Shown in pieces: positions 45,111 through 54,946 of a DNA stretch of 64,000 nucleotides (its first letter is position 1; every line of letters starts with the position of its first letter). The position numbers and the translations under genes are program-made. Source of the stretch: Eubacteriaceae bacterium (GTDB lineage Bacteria > Bacillota > Clostridia > Eubacteriales > Eubacteriaceae). A model generated the notes under the pieces. That model made no database searches, was not told where the DNA came from, and worked only from the letters and a program-made list of their open reading frames with translations. The DNA lies in NCBI GenBank assembly GCA_030156895.1, contig JASGLP010000002.1, positions 1 through 64,000 of the forward strand. The letters are read 5' to 3'.

Positions 45111-45471
45111 CTTTTATCTCTTTATCTTTTTTTATATCATTCAGGATCGATTCAATGTGCATACCATACTCCACCGAATTATCCATCACAAAGGTAAGCG
45201 CCGGCACCGAATGCAGTTTTATGGTATGTCCCAGATTTGAACGCAAAAAACTGCTGGCATGATTTAGCACGTCCAGAACACTGTCTTTTTCCATCTGATC
45301 TCCCAAAACGCTCACATAAACAGTCGCAGACTTTAAATCAGGAGTCGCTTTCACCTGGGTAATGCTGACATTTTTATCTCTGATCCTAGCATCTTTTATT
45401 TTTTGGAGGATCAGCAGGCTTAACTCCCGCTGTATCTGACCATTGATTCGTTCTATTCGATGTGATCCCAT
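45088..45471 (-). CDS. rbfA: ribosome-binding factor A
   Basis: 127 aa. KH-like fold that helps 16S rRNA 5' end maturation and cold adaptation. RIERINGQIQRELSLLILQKIKD (about 5-27), VSITQVKATPDLKSATVYVSVLG (about 35-57), LRSNLGHTIKLHSVPALTFVMD. The last ~15 residues are lysine/aspartate-rich. Between infB and nrnA. Confidence 0.96.
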   Translation of the reverse strand: MGSHRIERINGQIQRELSLLILQKIKDARIRDKNVSITQVKATPDLKSATVYVSVLGDQMEKDSVLDVLNHASSFLRSNLGHTIKLHSVPALTFVMDNSVEYGMHIESILNDIKKDKEIKDDDAENS

Positions 45472-45515
45472 CTTTATTCTCCTAAATCGACCGCAAAATA
45501 TCGAATGAATGATGA

Positions 45516-47855
45516 TTACGATCGCTCAATTTTTTCCATTCTGAATGCTTCAATCACATCTCCGACTTTGAGATCGTTATATTTTTCAATACCGATACCG
45601 CATTCATAGCCAGAGTTTACTTCTTTGACATCATCTTTGAAACGTCGCAAGGATGCCAGCTGACCTTCAAAAATAACAATCCCGTCACGAATAATTCGCA
45701 CCTCATCATGTCTGGTCATTTTTCCATCTGTTACGTATGAACCGGCAATTACAGCGCCTGAAGGAATTTTGAAGGTTTCACGAACTTCGGCATTACCAAC
45801 CAATTTTTCCACAAATTCTGGTGCCAGCATTCCTTCCATGGCTTTTTTGATATCTTCCACAGCATCGTAAATGACACGATAAAGTCTAATATCCACTTCT
45901 TCAGTTTCTGCCAGTTTGGTTGCATTTTTGTCCGGTCTAACGTTAAAGCCAATCACAATTGCATTGGATGTTGCTGCCAGCATGACGTCTGTTTCATTTA
46001 CCGCACCTACGGCTCCATGAATGACATTAATGCGTACTGCTTCATTATCAAGTTTTTCCAATGACTGCTTAATCGCTTCAATTGAACCCTGAACATCAGC
46101 TTTAATAATAATGTTGACATCCTGAATATTCCCATCTTGGATCTGATTAAACAAATCATCCAATGAAACATTGGTTCGGCGCTGTCGCTCACCCTTTTGT
46201 TGTTCTTTACGCTGTTCTGCTAACTGACGGGCTTCTTTTTCGTTTTCCAGAACAATGAAATCATCTCCGGCTTCAGGAATTTCAGACAATCCGGAAATTT
46301 CCACCGGCATGGATGGTCCCGCTTTTTTAACGCGTTTACCCTTGTCGTCAATCATGGTTCTGACTTTACCGCAGGTTGTTCCAGAAATAATAGAATCACC
46401 AACATGCAGGGTTCCTTCCTGAACAAGAAGGGTCGCAACTGGTCCTTTTCCCCGTTTAACCTGAGCTTCAATAACCGTTCCTCGCGCTTCTCGACTAGGA
46501 TCAGCCTTAAACTCTTCCATTTCTGATACCAGAATAACCATTTCCAGCAAAGTATCGATGTTTTCACCGGTTTTAGCTGATACCGGAACAGCAATTGTTG
46601 AGCCGCCCCATTCTTCAACTACCAGCTGATGTTCGGTCAGTTCCTGTTTAACCCGATCCGGGTTAGCACCAGGTTTATCAATTTTATTGATGGCTACGAT
46701 AATCGGTACGCCAGCAGCTTTAGCATGGTTAATTGCTTCAACCGTCTGTGGCATAACCCCATCATCAGCAGCAACGACCAGAATGGCAATATCGGTAATC
46801 TGCGCTCCACGTGAACGCATAGCGGTGAAGGCTTCATGTCCTGGGGTATCAATAAAAGTAATGGCTTCATGATTAATGGTAACCGTGTAAGCCCCAATAT
46901 GCTGGGTAATTCCACCCGCTTCATTAGAGATGACATTGGTTTTTCTGATCCGATCCAATAGTGAGGTTTTACCATGATCAACGTGTCCCATAACCGTTAC
47001 AACCGGTGGGCGTTTGATGGCATTTTCGCTTTCTTCCTCATCGTATTCTTCGAGGATTTTGGAAACCACGTCTTCAACTTTGATCACTTCAACTTCTTTA
47101 CCCAGCTCTGCCGCCACCAATGTTGCCGTTTCAAAATCAATCTCCTGATTAATCGTCGCCATTGTGCCGGCCATCATCAGAATTTTGATAATTTCAGTTG
47201 CTCCCACATCCAGAGTATCAGCCAGTTCACCAACCGTTAAAACTTCCTGGATTTCATAAATCTGGTTTTCCTGAGCGGTCTTCTTTTTCTCATCCTTCAT
47301 CCGTTTATAGACACTGCGTGATGTTTTTTCCTTTTTACTGTGATCCCGCATTTTAGGTGCATTTGAAGGTGCGTTATTTGTCTTGTTGGGATTTGACTTA
47401 TTGGCATTTTTCTTGCGATTTTGATCCGGTGCTGTCGTTTTTTCAGTCTTTCTGGCGTTTTTCTGATCGTTAGATTGGTTGTCCCGCTTTGGTTTAGACG
47501 CTTTTTTATACTTATCAGCCGACTCCGGATTTTCAGCCTGTCCCTTACTAGTCTTAGGGCGATTACTCTTATGCTGAGCTTTAGTTTCACTCGTATTGCG
47601 ATTATTCTTTTGCTTGGTATCTTGAGCCTTTTCCTTATCCTGATCGCTTTCTGGCTCACTTATTTTTTCTTTTTGAGCTTTTTGATCCTCATATTTTTTA
47701 GGGTCAAACTTACTTTCAAACTCTTCTACCTGACGATCTGTCAGGGCACTCATATGATTTTTAACAGGAATATTATATTCATTCAAAATATTTACGAATT
47801 CTTTGCTTGCAATATTGTGTTTCTTAGCTAAATCGTATACTCTTAATTTTGACAT
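45516..47855 (-). CDS. infB: translation initiation factor IF-2
   Basis: 779 aa. GTPase that places initiator tRNA on the ribosome. IF2_N motif ([22 protein letters not shown]), a long low-complexity Lys/Asn/Gln-rich linker (about 55-205), then second IF2_N and the GTPase: [20 protein letters not shown] (G1, about 287-306), [27 protein letters not shown] (G3), [13 protein letters not shown] (G4), SAKTGEN, and domains II-IV. Standard length for Firmicutes. Upstream ylxR is only 22 bp away; the usual ylxQ (L7Ae-like) gene is missing. Confidence 0.98.
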   Translation of the reverse strand: MSKLRVYDLAKKHNIASKEFVNILNEYNIPVKNHMSALTDRQVEEFESKFDPKKYEDQKAQKEKISEPESDQDKEKAQDTKQKNNRNTSETKAQHKSNRPKTSKGQAENPESADKYKKASKPKRDNQSNDQKNARKTEKTTAPDQNRKKNANKSNPNKTNNAPSNAPKMRDHSKKEKTSRSVYKRMKDEKKKTAQENQIYEIQEVLTVGELADTLDVGATEIIKILMMAGTMATINQEIDFETATLVAAELGKEVEVIKVEDVVSKILEEYDEEESENAIKRPPVVTVMGHVDHGKTSLLDRIRKTNVISNEAGGITQHIGAYTVTINHEAITFIDTPGHEAFTAMRSRGAQITDIAILVVAADDGVMPQTVEAINHAKAAGVPIIVAINKIDKPGANPDRVKQELTEHQLVVEEWGGSTIAVPVSAKTGENIDTLLEMVILVSEMEEFKADPSREARGTVIEAQVKRGKGPVATLLVQEGTLHVGDSIISGTTCGKVRTMIDDKGKRVKKAGPSMPVEISGLSEIPEAGDDFIVLENEKEARQLAEQRKEQQKGERQRRTNVSLDDLFNQIQDGNIQDVNIIIKADVQGSIEAIKQSLEKLDNEAVRINVIHGAVGAVNETDVMLAATSNAIVIGFNVRPDKNATKLAETEEVDIRLYRVIYDAVEDIKKAMEGMLAPEFVEKLVGNAEVRETFKIPSGAVIAGSYVTDGKMTRHDEVRIIRDGIVIFEGQLASLRRFKDDVKEVNSGYECGIGIEKYNDLKVGDVIEAFRMEKIERS

Positions 47856-47877
47856 ACTATTCCTCCCTTCATTTAAT

Positions 47878-48150
47878 TTATCTTTTCATCATTTTATTTG
47901 AAATCTGCTGTCGAACCTGGTCAACAACCTCTTTCTCAACCTTCCGTTTAAATGTGCGTTCCAAATAATTTTTATTAAAAAACTGCTCTTGACATGCCTG
48001 GGATCGACATATATAAGCACCCCGTCCATTCGCCTTGCCAGTCGGATCATAAAAGATTTGACCCGATTTATCAGCAACGATTCTCAGCAAATCGCGCTTA
48101 TCAAATTTCTCCTGGCAAATTACACAGGTCCTTTGAGGAATTTTTTTCAT
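47878..48150 (-). CDS. ylxR: YlxR family nucleic-acid-binding protein
   Basis: 90 aa, YlxR/DUF448 family: [20 protein letters not shown] (about 4-23), [20 protein letters not shown] (about 35-54) and a basic C-terminus. Family proteins bind RNA or nucleoid-associated targets and affect gene expression; RNase P association is reported in one clostridial-type system. Located between nusA and infB as in most Firmicutes. Confidence 0.93.
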   Translation of the reverse strand: MKKIPQRTCVICQEKFDKRDLLRIVADKSGQIFYDPTGKANGRGAYICRSQACQEQFFNKNYLERTFKRKVEKEVVDQVRQQISNKMMKR

Positions 48151-48206
48151 CTCTCGCCTCTTTAGTCAATTATTTATTATACCACAGTAAAACACTAAGA
48201 TCCAAC

Positions 48207-49415
48207 TTACAAAGTATCCAGATCATCCTTGATTTCTTCTAATAGGTCATCTGTAAAAACATCATCCTCAAAAACGTCGTTATAATCAACTTCTTCTATT
48301 TCTAAGTCACTTAACACGTCGTCAAGCACGTCTTCAAAGTGCGGAATCGGCTCACTTACCTGAACTTCCGGAATGGTTGATTCATCAAAAGTTGATTGAC
48401 TTTTAATATCAATTTTCCAGCTCGTCAGCTTGGCAGCCAGACGAACATTTTGCCCTTCTTTTCCAATGGCCAGTGACAACTGATAATCATCAACCACCGC
48501 AATCGCCGTTTTTTCATCTTTATTGGGAATAATACGAAGGACTTTGGCCGGACTTAAAGAATTGGTCAGATACTCTTCAATATCATCACTATACTTAATC
48601 ACATCGATTTTTTCGCCGTTCAACTCATTAATGATGTTCTGTACCCGCATGCCCTTTTGTCCAACACAGGCTCCCACCGGATCGATCTCTTCATTATTGG
48701 CCTTAACGGCAATTTTAGTTCTTGATCCAGCTTCTCTAGATATGGAAATGATATCTACCAGACCTTCAAAGATTTCTGGCACCTCTGATTCGAAAAGTCG
48801 TTTGATCAGGCCAGGATGGGTTCGCGAAACGTTAACCTGGGTTCCTTTGGTTGTTTTCTTTACGGCCAAAATATAGACTTTTAATCGCTGGTTCATCACA
48901 TACTCTTCACCAACCGCCTGCTCTGATGGCAGCATTGCGGCTTCCAGTTTTCCGATATCAACATAGACGATGCCTTTATCGATTCGTTTAACGATCCCTG
49001 TCAGCACTTCATCCTGTTTTTCCAAAAAGGTATTGAATATAATATTTCTTTCCGCTTCTTTTATCCTTTGGATAATCAGTTGCTTGGCATTTTGGGCAGC
49101 AATTCTGCCAAAATCTTTGGGTCTCACTTCCTTTCTGTAAAAATCTCCCAGTTCGTAGGTGGGATCAAATTCTCTGGCCTTTTCAAGGGAGATCTCATTT
49201 TGATCGTTTTCCGGCACTTCAACGATTTCCTGCATGGTAAAAACCTGGATGTCTCCGTCAACTCGATTAATATTGATCTCCACATCCTGATTATTACCAT
49301 AATGCTTTTTATATGCTGAAGAAATTGCTGCTTCAATAGCCTGAATCAGCTCTTCCTTATCGATAGATTTTTCTTCCTGGATTACGTCGAGAGCTCTTAT
49401 AAACTCCGCATTCAT
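48207..49415 (-). CDS. nusA: transcription elongation/termination factor NusA
   Basis: 402 aa: N-terminal polymerase-binding domain (MNAEFIRALDVIQEEKSIDKEE), S1 domain (LTGIVKRIDKGIVYVDIGKLEA, about 135-156), KH1 (AVKANNEEIDPVGACVGQKGMRVQNII, about 235-260) and KH2 (AIGKEGQNVRLAAKLTSWKIDI). The C-terminal ~60 residues are strongly acidic, but the E. coli-type AR repeats are absent, as usual in Firmicutes. First-gene partner rimP lies 15 bp upstream. Confidence 0.97.
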   Translation of the reverse strand: MNAEFIRALDVIQEEKSIDKEELIQAIEAAISSAYKKHYGNNQDVEININRVDGDIQVFTMQEIVEVPENDQNEISLEKAREFDPTYELGDFYRKEVRPKDFGRIAAQNAKQLIIQRIKEAERNIIFNTFLEKQDEVLTGIVKRIDKGIVYVDIGKLEAAMLPSEQAVGEEYVMNQRLKVYILAVKKTTKGTQVNVSRTHPGLIKRLFESEVPEIFEGLVDIISISREAGSRTKIAVKANNEEIDPVGACVGQKGMRVQNIINELNGEKIDVIKYSDDIEEYLTNSLSPAKVLRIIPNKDEKTAIAVVDDYQLSLAIGKEGQNVRLAAKLTSWKIDIKSQSTFDESTIPEVQVSEPIPHFEDVLDDVLSDLEIEEVDYNDVFEDDVFTDDLLEEIKDDLDTL

Positions 49416-49430
49416 TCTTTTACACCTTCC

Positions 49431-49922
49431 TTATTCCACTTCATGCCGGGGATTGAAATCAATTTCATCCACTCTATTTGCTTTTGCTATTTTTTCAGTT
49501 TCCAGTTCCATTAGTTCCCCATCATCATTCAGAATCGTGATGAAATCAGACTGGTATTTCTTTAATAGCCCCATTATTTCCTTTTTTCCATTTACCGGTG
49601 CAAAAAGATTTACTGCAATCCGCCTGTCTATATTGGCAAGATAATGCTTTTCCTTTTTAATCAGGCGATCAAGACCTGGCGAAGAAACTTCCAGAAAATA
49701 ACTTTGTTCAATCGGATCTTTTTCATCCAGATAATCACTAACGCAGCGACTAACTGTTTCACAGTCATTTAGTGAGACCGGATGATTAGCATCTATATAT
49801 ATAACCAGCACCCAATCCTTGCCTTTTTTTTCAAAGGTAAGGTCATATAACATATAACCAGCCTCAGTGACGATTGGATCTAAAAGCTCTTCCAAAAATT
49901 CTTCTTTGGATTGTTTTTTCAT
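49431..49922 (-). CDS. rimP: ribosome maturation factor RimP
   Basis: 163 aa. DUF150 family: LLDPIVTEAGYMLYDLTFEKKG (about 11-32), NDCETVSRCVSDYLDEKDPI (about 52-71), YFLEVSSPGLDRLIKKEKHY (about 76-95). Needed for 30S assembly. First gene of the nusA-infB operon; the terminator at 49955-49987 separates it from frr. Confidence 0.95.
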   Translation of the reverse strand: MKKQSKEEFLEELLDPIVTEAGYMLYDLTFEKKGKDWVLVIYIDANHPVSLNDCETVSRCVSDYLDEKDPIEQSYFLEVSSPGLDRLIKKEKHYLANIDRRIAVNLFAPVNGKKEIMGLLKKYQSDFITILNDDGELMELETEKIAKANRVDEIDFNPRHEVE

Positions 49923-49954
49923 ACTTGCTCCATTTCCATCGCAAATTCTTATTT

Positions 49955-49987
49955 AAAAATACTTAAGAGTGGGTCACCCCACTCTCT
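49955..49987 (-). terminator. terminator of the pyrH-frr unit
   Basis: Minus strand: AGAGTGGGG-TGA-CCCACTCT-type stem (49966-49985) followed by TAAGTATTTTT. 34 bp past frr. Confidence 0.75.
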
Positions 49988-50018
49988 AGTGAAAAACATA
50001 TTTTCATCAATTCAGAGA

Positions 50019-50576
50019 CTAAACTTCAAGGACTTCTGCTTCCTTTTCCTTAAGAATCTGCTCAACGTGCTTAATCTCATCATCCGTGATTTTCTGAATC
50101 TCTTTTTCGCCCTGTTTCAGATCATCTTCTGTTACCAGACCGTCTTTTTGTCCATCCTTCATCTCCTGAATAGCATGTCGTCGGATATTGCGAATGGCTA
50201 CTTTACATTCTTCACCGTATTTCTTAACCAGCTTAACCAGTTCCTTACGACGTTCTTCTGTTAACTGTGGGATTAAAAGACGGATTATTTTACCATCATT
50301 AGACGGATTAAAACCCAGATCTGCTTTTAAAATTCCTTTTTCAATGGCAGGTATCGCTGTCGCATCATAGGGCTGAACCGCAATCATGCGCGGCTCCGGT
50401 GTGCTGATGTTAGCCAACTGATTGAGTGGTGTTTCCGCTCCATAATAATCAACGGTTACTTTATCAAGCATGCGAGGATTTGCTCGGCCAGCGCGCAGTC
50501 CTCCCAAACCTTCATGCAAATTATTTAACGCTTTTTCCATCTTTTCATTTGCTTTTTTTTCGATCTCTTTAACCAT
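50019..50576 (-). CDS. frr: ribosome recycling factor
   Basis: 185 aa, full length: LHEGLGGLRAGRANPRMLDKV (about 20-40), YYGAETPLNQLANISTPEPRM, DLGFNPSNDGKIIRLLIPQLTEERRKELVK (about 90-119). With EF-G splits post-termination ribosomes. It sits 2 bp after pyrH. The Firmicute neighbours uppS-cdsA-dxr that usually follow frr are absent; a terminator and rimP come next. Confidence 0.97.
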   Translation of the reverse strand: MVKEIEKKANEKMEKALNNLHEGLGGLRAGRANPRMLDKVTVDYYGAETPLNQLANISTPEPRMIAVQPYDATAIPAIEKGILKADLGFNPSNDGKIIRLLIPQLTEERRKELVKLVKKYGEECKVAIRNIRRHAIQEMKDGQKDGLVTEDDLKQGEKEIQKITDDEIKHVEQILKEKEAEVLEV

Positions 50577-50578
50577 CT

Positions 50579-51289
50579 TTAAGCCTCCTGAATAATTGTT
50601 CCAATTTTTTCGCCCATTATGGCGCGTAAAATATTTTTGGGCTCATCGAGTCCAAACACTAGTATCGGTATATGATTATCCATACAGAGCGATGTGGCGG
50701 TAGAATCCATTACTTTCAGGCCTTTGTTGAGCACATCTATATATGTCAGCTCGGAGTAACGTTTGGCATCGGGATTAAGCAGTGGATCTGAATCATAAAC
50801 TGCATCAATACTTTTTGCCAGGAGAATAATTTCTGCATCGATTTCCGCCGCTCGTAATGCCGCAGTCGTATCCGTTGTGAAGAAGGGATTCCCGGTTCCG
50901 GAGGCAAAAATAACAATCCGTCGTTTTTCCAGATGTCGAACTGCTTTACGTCGGATATAGGGCTCAGCAATCTGCTTCATTTCAATTGCTGTCTGCACCC
51001 GTACCGGCACCCCAATTTCCTCCAGTACATCCTGAAGACCCAGGGCATTGATAACGGTTGCCAGCATCCCCATGTAATCAGCGGTAGATTTATCCATTCC
51101 CTGGCCACTTCGGCCACGCCAGAAGTTGCCTCCACCTACAACAATTGCAATTTCAACCCCTAAATCAAAAACTTCTTTGATCTGTCGACAAATTCTTTCA
51201 ACCGTTGGAGTATCAATACCGTGATCCAATCCGCCCGCCAGGGCTTCTCCACTGAGTTTGATGATGACACGTTTATATTTCGGTTCCAA
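50579..51289 (-). CDS. pyrH: UMP kinase
   Basis: 236-aa hexameric amino-acid-kinase-fold UMP kinase. [16 protein letters not shown] (about 4-19), [17 protein letters not shown] (about 46-62), [42 protein letters not shown] (about 128-150). Start TTG (51287-51289) with GGGGGAG upstream. The gene order rpsB-tsf-pyrH-frr is conserved in most bacteria. Confidence 0.97.
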   Translation of the reverse strand: MEPKYKRVIIKLSGEALAGGLDHGIDTPTVERICRQIKEVFDLGVEIAIVVGGGNFWRGRSGQGMDKSTADYMGMLATVINALGLQDVLEEIGVPVRVQTAIEMKQIAEPYIRRKAVRHLEKRRIVIFASGTGNPFFTTDTTAALRAAEIDAEIILLAKSIDAVYDSDPLLNPDAKRYSELTYIDVLNKGLKVMDSTATSLCMDNHIPILVFGLDEPKNILRAIMGEKIGTIIQEA

Positions 51290-51348
51290 AAAATCTCCCC
51301 CTTCCCTAATTAAATATTATATCTTAAATAAGACACTTTTACAACGCT

Positions 51349-51378
51349 TTAAAAAAAGAACACGATTGTGTTCTTTTG
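51349..51378 (-). terminator. terminator of rpsB-tsf
   Basis: Minus strand: AAAGAACAC-AATC-GTGTTCTT with eight following T, right after tsf. Confidence 0.85.
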
Positions 51379-51384
51379 AAAATT

Positions 51385-52029
51385 TTAAGCATTCATCTGT
51401 TTTGCAACTTCTTCAGCGAAATTTTCCTCTTTTTTCTCGAGGCCTTCACCCATTTCAAATCGTGCAAATCGTCGAATTTTTACATTTTCACCGATTGTCA
51501 TAATCTGTTCTTTAACCAACTCTTCGATAGTTAAATCCGGATTCTTAACAAACGGCTGTTCCATCAGACAAATTTCTTTGTAGAATTTACTGATTCTACC
51601 TTCAACCATTTTATCAACAATTTTTTCAGGTTTTCCTTCATTTAAAGCCTGGTTACGAAGAATTTCTTTTTCTTTATCCAGTTCTTCAGTCGGTACTTCC
51701 TCTTTAGTTACATATAATGGATTGCTGGCTGCAATATGCATTGCCACATCTTTAACAAAATTTAAAAATCCTTCGTTTTTGGCAACAAAATCAGTTTCGC
51801 AGTTGACTTCAACCAGAACACCAATTTTTCCACCCATATGAATATAGGATTCAACAACGCCTTCAGCCGCTAAACGGCCAGCTTTTTTATTGGTCGCAGC
51901 CAATCCTTTTTCCCGTAAATATGCAATTGCTTTTTCGATATCACCGTCAGTTTCAACCAGGGCTTTTTTACAGTCCATCATTCCTGAACCGGTTTTTTCA
52001 CGTAATTCTTTTACTAGTTTTGCGTCCAC
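51385..52029 (-). CDS. tsf: elongation factor Ts
   Basis: 214 aa. Guanine nucleotide exchange factor for EF-Tu. [34 protein letters not shown] (about 5-38), [25 protein letters not shown] (about 69-93). This is the short form typical of Firmicutes with the trimmed second half. GTG start (52027-52029) with GGAGGGG upstream; 19 bp after rpsB. Confidence 0.97.
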   Translation of the reverse strand: MDAKLVKELREKTGSGMMDCKKALVETDGDIEKAIAYLREKGLAATNKKAGRLAAEGVVESYIHMGGKIGVLVEVNCETDFVAKNEGFLNFVKDVAMHIAASNPLYVTKEEVPTEELDKEKEILRNQALNEGKPEKIVDKMVEGRISKFYKEICLMEQPFVKNPDLTIEELVKEQIMTIGENVKIRRFARFEMGEGLEKKEENFAEEVAKQMNA

Positions 52030-52048
52030 AATACCCCTCCAAAATTAA

Positions 52049-52822
52049 TTATTCTACATCTAAATCGTCATCATTTTCAGCAATTTCAGCTGCTTCTGAA
52101 GACGCATCAGCTTCTACTGTCTCAGCGATTTCAGCCTGCTCACCTTGACGACCTTCGATAATCGCATCAGCCATTACTGAAAGAATTAAGGCAACAGCAC
52201 GAATAGCATCATCATTACCTGGAATAATATAATCAAGTTCGTCTGGATCACAGTTTGTATCAACAATCCCAATGATTGGAATACCCAGTTTTTTTGCTTC
52301 AGCAATGGCAATTCTTTCCTTTTTGGAATCAATGACAAAGATTGCGCCAGGCATACCTTTCATATCTTTAATGCCACCCAGGAATTTCTGCAGACGATCA
52401 CGCTGTCTTTTTAAACGAATAACTTCTTTTTTCGGCAATAAATCAAATGTACCATCTTCTTCCATTGCTTCAAGTTCATGCAGTTTATCGATTCGTTTAC
52501 TGATCGTTTCAAAGTTTGTTAATGTACCACCTAACCAACGGTGATTCACACAGAAACTACCACATCGTTTAGCTTCTTTTTCAATACTTGTCTGAGCCTG
52601 TTTTTTGGTTCCAACAAAGAGAATATCTTCTCCGTTTGCTGCCAGTTCTTTAACAAAATCATAGGCCTTTTCAATTCTCTTTACTGTTTGCTGTAAATCA
52701 ATGATGTAAATACCATTTCTTTCAGTAAAGATATATGGTGCCATTTTAGGATTCCATCTTCTTGTCTGGTGTCCAAAATGCACCCCCGCTTCCAATAACT
52801 GTTTCATCGAAACACATGCCAT
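52049..52822 (-). CDS. rpsB: 30S ribosomal protein S2
   Basis: 257 aa: [21 protein letters not shown] (about 8-28), [59 protein letters not shown] (about 94-107), [26 protein letters not shown] (about 171-196). The C-terminal ~30 residues are acidic ([18 protein letters not shown]). Own promoter with a 100-nt leader. Confidence 0.98.
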   Translation of the reverse strand: MACVSMKQLLEAGVHFGHQTRRWNPKMAPYIFTERNGIYIIDLQQTVKRIEKAYDFVKELAANGEDILFVGTKKQAQTSIEKEAKRCGSFCVNHRWLGGTLTNFETISKRIDKLHELEAMEEDGTFDLLPKKEVIRLKRQRDRLQKFLGGIKDMKGMPGAIFVIDSKKERIAIAEAKKLGIPIIGIVDTNCDPDELDYIIPGNDDAIRAVALILSVMADAIIEGRQGEQAEIAETVEADASSEAAEIAENDDDLDVE

Positions 52823-52930
52823 ATTACTTTTCCTCCTTGGTTTTAACCTCCATCTTCATCATTAAATATCCGTCTAACCGTTTCCGGCACCTGCGGCTTT
52901 TCCGAAGATGTGTGTAATACATACCGATAT

Positions 52931-52959
52931 ACTATAACACATGCATTATAACATTGCAA
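52931..52959 (-). promoter_or_regulatory. predicted rpsB-tsf promoter and leader
   Basis: Minus strand: TTGCAA (52954-52959), 17-bp spacer, TGT-TATAGT extended -10 (52931-52936). The leader to the ATG is about 100 nt and contains CATCTTC and GAAGATG, about 45 nt apart, which could pair in an autoregulatory structure. Confidence 0.65.
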
Positions 52960-52964
52960 GTTTT

Positions 52965-54359
52965 TTACAATAAATACCGATCATAATTTTTGTGGGAATC
53001 GGATAGCTTGAACTGATTATTGACGTAGTCAACATCGATTAAAAAATCTTCCTGCTCATAATCAGAGGCATAGAAAGAAATTTCTTCAAGCAGTTTCTCT
53101 AAAACAGTATGCAAGCGTCTGGCGCCAATGTTTTCCTCTTCTTCATTTTTGATGAAAGCAATTTTGGCAATTGCTTCCAGCGTTCCTTCGCCAAAGATCA
53201 GATTGACGTCTTCCGTTTTCAAAAGTGCCTGATACTGCTTAATGACGGAATTATCAGTGCTTTTTAAAATCTGCACAAAATCGTCTTCTGACAGACTGTC
53301 TAAAGATACGCTAACGGGAAAGCGCCCCTGAAGTTCCGGAATCATATCTTCAACCTTTGAAACATGGAAAGCTCCAGCACCAACAAAAAGAATATAATCC
53401 GTCTGGATTGGACCGTACTTAGTGTTGACCGTACAGCCTTCAACGATGGGCAGAATATCGCGCTGAACACCTTCTCGTGATACATCCGGACCGTGAGAAG
53501 CTCCTGACCCGACAATCTTATCAATTTCGTCGATAAAAATAATCCCATTTTGCTCGGCTTCTCTAATGCCCCGTTCCTTTACCACTTCCATATCTATCAG
53601 TTTTTGGGCTTCCTGATTGATTAGAATTTTACGGGCATCTTTGATCGGCAGTTTTTTCTTTGTTTTTTTGGACGGGAAAAAATCACCTAATATTTCATTC
53701 ATATTGATAAACATATCATCTGCACCCATGCCCGGCATAATGCCAATCGCTTTGGCGCTGTCCTCATCCACTTCTATTTCGATAATCGTCTCCTCCAGCT
53801 GACCATCAGCCAGTTCCTTTCTGAAGGCTTCTCGTTTTTCCTTGCGTGACATTTCTTTCTGGGGATCTTCCAGTTCTTCGACCTGAGGTTGACTAGGTTT
53901 CATAAAAGCATCGAAGGGCGACTTGACCGCATCCTTCACTTTTCGACGGGGAACCAGGGCATCAAGGATGATTTCATCGACATTGGCAGCCGCCTCTTCA
54001 TAGACTTCCTTCATTTTTTCCTGCTGGACGTTTCTGATTGAAGTCGTCACCAGATCGCGCACCATCGACTCCACATCTCTGCCCACATAACCCACTTCTG
54101 TAAATTTAGTCGCCTCAACTTTAATAAAAGGAGCATTGACCAGTTTAGCCATTCTTCTGGCGATTTCAGTTTTACCAACACCTGTCGGCCCCATCAGAAT
54201 AATATTTTTAGGGGTGAACTCATCTTTAAATTCTGCCGGCAGAAGACTTCTGCGATAGCGATTACGAAGCGCTACGGCAACAGCTTTTTTAGCATTTTCC
54301 TGACCAATGATATAACGGTTTAATTCGGTTACGATTTTTTTAGGGGTTAATTCTTTCAT
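52965..54359 (-). CDS. hslU: HslU ATPase subunit of HslUV protease
   Basis: About 464 aa AAA+ unfoldase of the HslUV (ClpYQ) protease. LTPKKIVTELNRYIIGQENAKKA (about 3-25), Walker A MGPTGVGKTEIARRMAKL (about 55-72), pore-loop region GYVGRDVESMVRDLV, an intermediate domain (about 110-245) and Walker B IIFIDEIDKIVGSGA (about 277-291). C-terminus ...NYDRYLL inserts into HslV. The start MKELTPKK (54357-54359), after AAAGGAGA, is chosen over a longer in-frame reading because it leaves a clean 10-bp gap to hslV. Confidence 0.96.
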   Translation of the reverse strand: MKELTPKKIVTELNRYIIGQENAKKAVAVALRNRYRRSLLPAEFKDEFTPKNIILMGPTGVGKTEIARRMAKLVNAPFIKVEATKFTEVGYVGRDVESMVRDLVTTSIRNVQQEKMKEVYEEAAANVDEIILDALVPRRKVKDAVKSPFDAFMKPSQPQVEELEDPQKEMSRKEKREAFRKELADGQLEETIIEIEVDEDSAKAIGIMPGMGADDMFINMNEILGDFFPSKKTKKKLPIKDARKILINQEAQKLIDMEVVKERGIREAEQNGIIFIDEIDKIVGSGASHGPDVSREGVQRDILPIVEGCTVNTKYGPIQTDYILFVGAGAFHVSKVEDMIPELQGRFPVSVSLDSLSEDDFVQILKSTDNSVIKQYQALLKTEDVNLIFGEGTLEAIAKIAFIKNEEEENIGARRLHTVLEKLLEEISFYASDYEQEDFLIDVDYVNNQFKLSDSHKNYDRYLL

Positions 54360-54369
54360 TGGATCTCCT

Positions 54370-54903
54370 TTAGACGATTTCTTCAACAGTAATATGTCCA
54401 TTCGTGAAAACACAGATACCAGCTGCAATTTCCATAGATTTTTTCACAATTTCCTTTGCCGTTAAATCAGAATTCTCTTTCAACGCCCGCGCCGCCGCCA
54501 ACGCATAATTACCGCCGGAACCAATGGCTGCGATATCATCATCTGGTTCGATCACCTCGCCGCTTCCCGACAGCACCAGGGTCAAGTCTTGATCCATCAC
54601 AATCAGCATTGCCTCAAGCTTTCTGAGTACTTTATCGGACCGCCATTCTTTAGCCAGCTCAATTGAAGCGCGCTTGAGGTTTCCGTTATAGGCTTCAATT
54701 TTTTGCTCGAATTTATCAATCAGTGAAAAAGCATCAGCCACCGATCCGGCAAATCCGGCCAGGATCTGATCCTTGTAGATCTTTCTGATTTTTACGGCAT
54801 TATTTTTCATAATGACTGAATTACCGGCTGTTACCTGGCCGTCTCCGGCTATAGCCACCTGACCCTTATGTCTGACACCAATTATCGTCGTTGCATGAAA
54901 CAT
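54370..54903 (-). CDS. hslV: HslV peptidase subunit
   Basis: 177 aa, proteasome-like Thr peptidase: [27 protein letters not shown] (about 3-29) with the catalytic Thr5 exposed after processing, [21 protein letters not shown]-type region, and [20 protein letters not shown] (about 133-152). Works with HslU in the cytoplasm. Start ATG after GAAAGTGAG. Confidence 0.95.
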   Translation of the reverse strand: MFHATTIIGVRHKGQVAIAGDGQVTAGNSVIMKNNAVKIRKIYKDQILAGFAGSVADAFSLIDKFEQKIEAYNGNLKRASIELAKEWRSDKVLRKLEAMLIVMDQDLTLVLSGSGEVIEPDDDIAAIGSGGNYALAAARALKENSDLTAKEIVKKSMEIAAGICVFTNGHITVEEIV

Positions 54904-54946
54904 TTTTTATCTCACTTTCTTTATATAAAGTCACTTTCCAATATTA

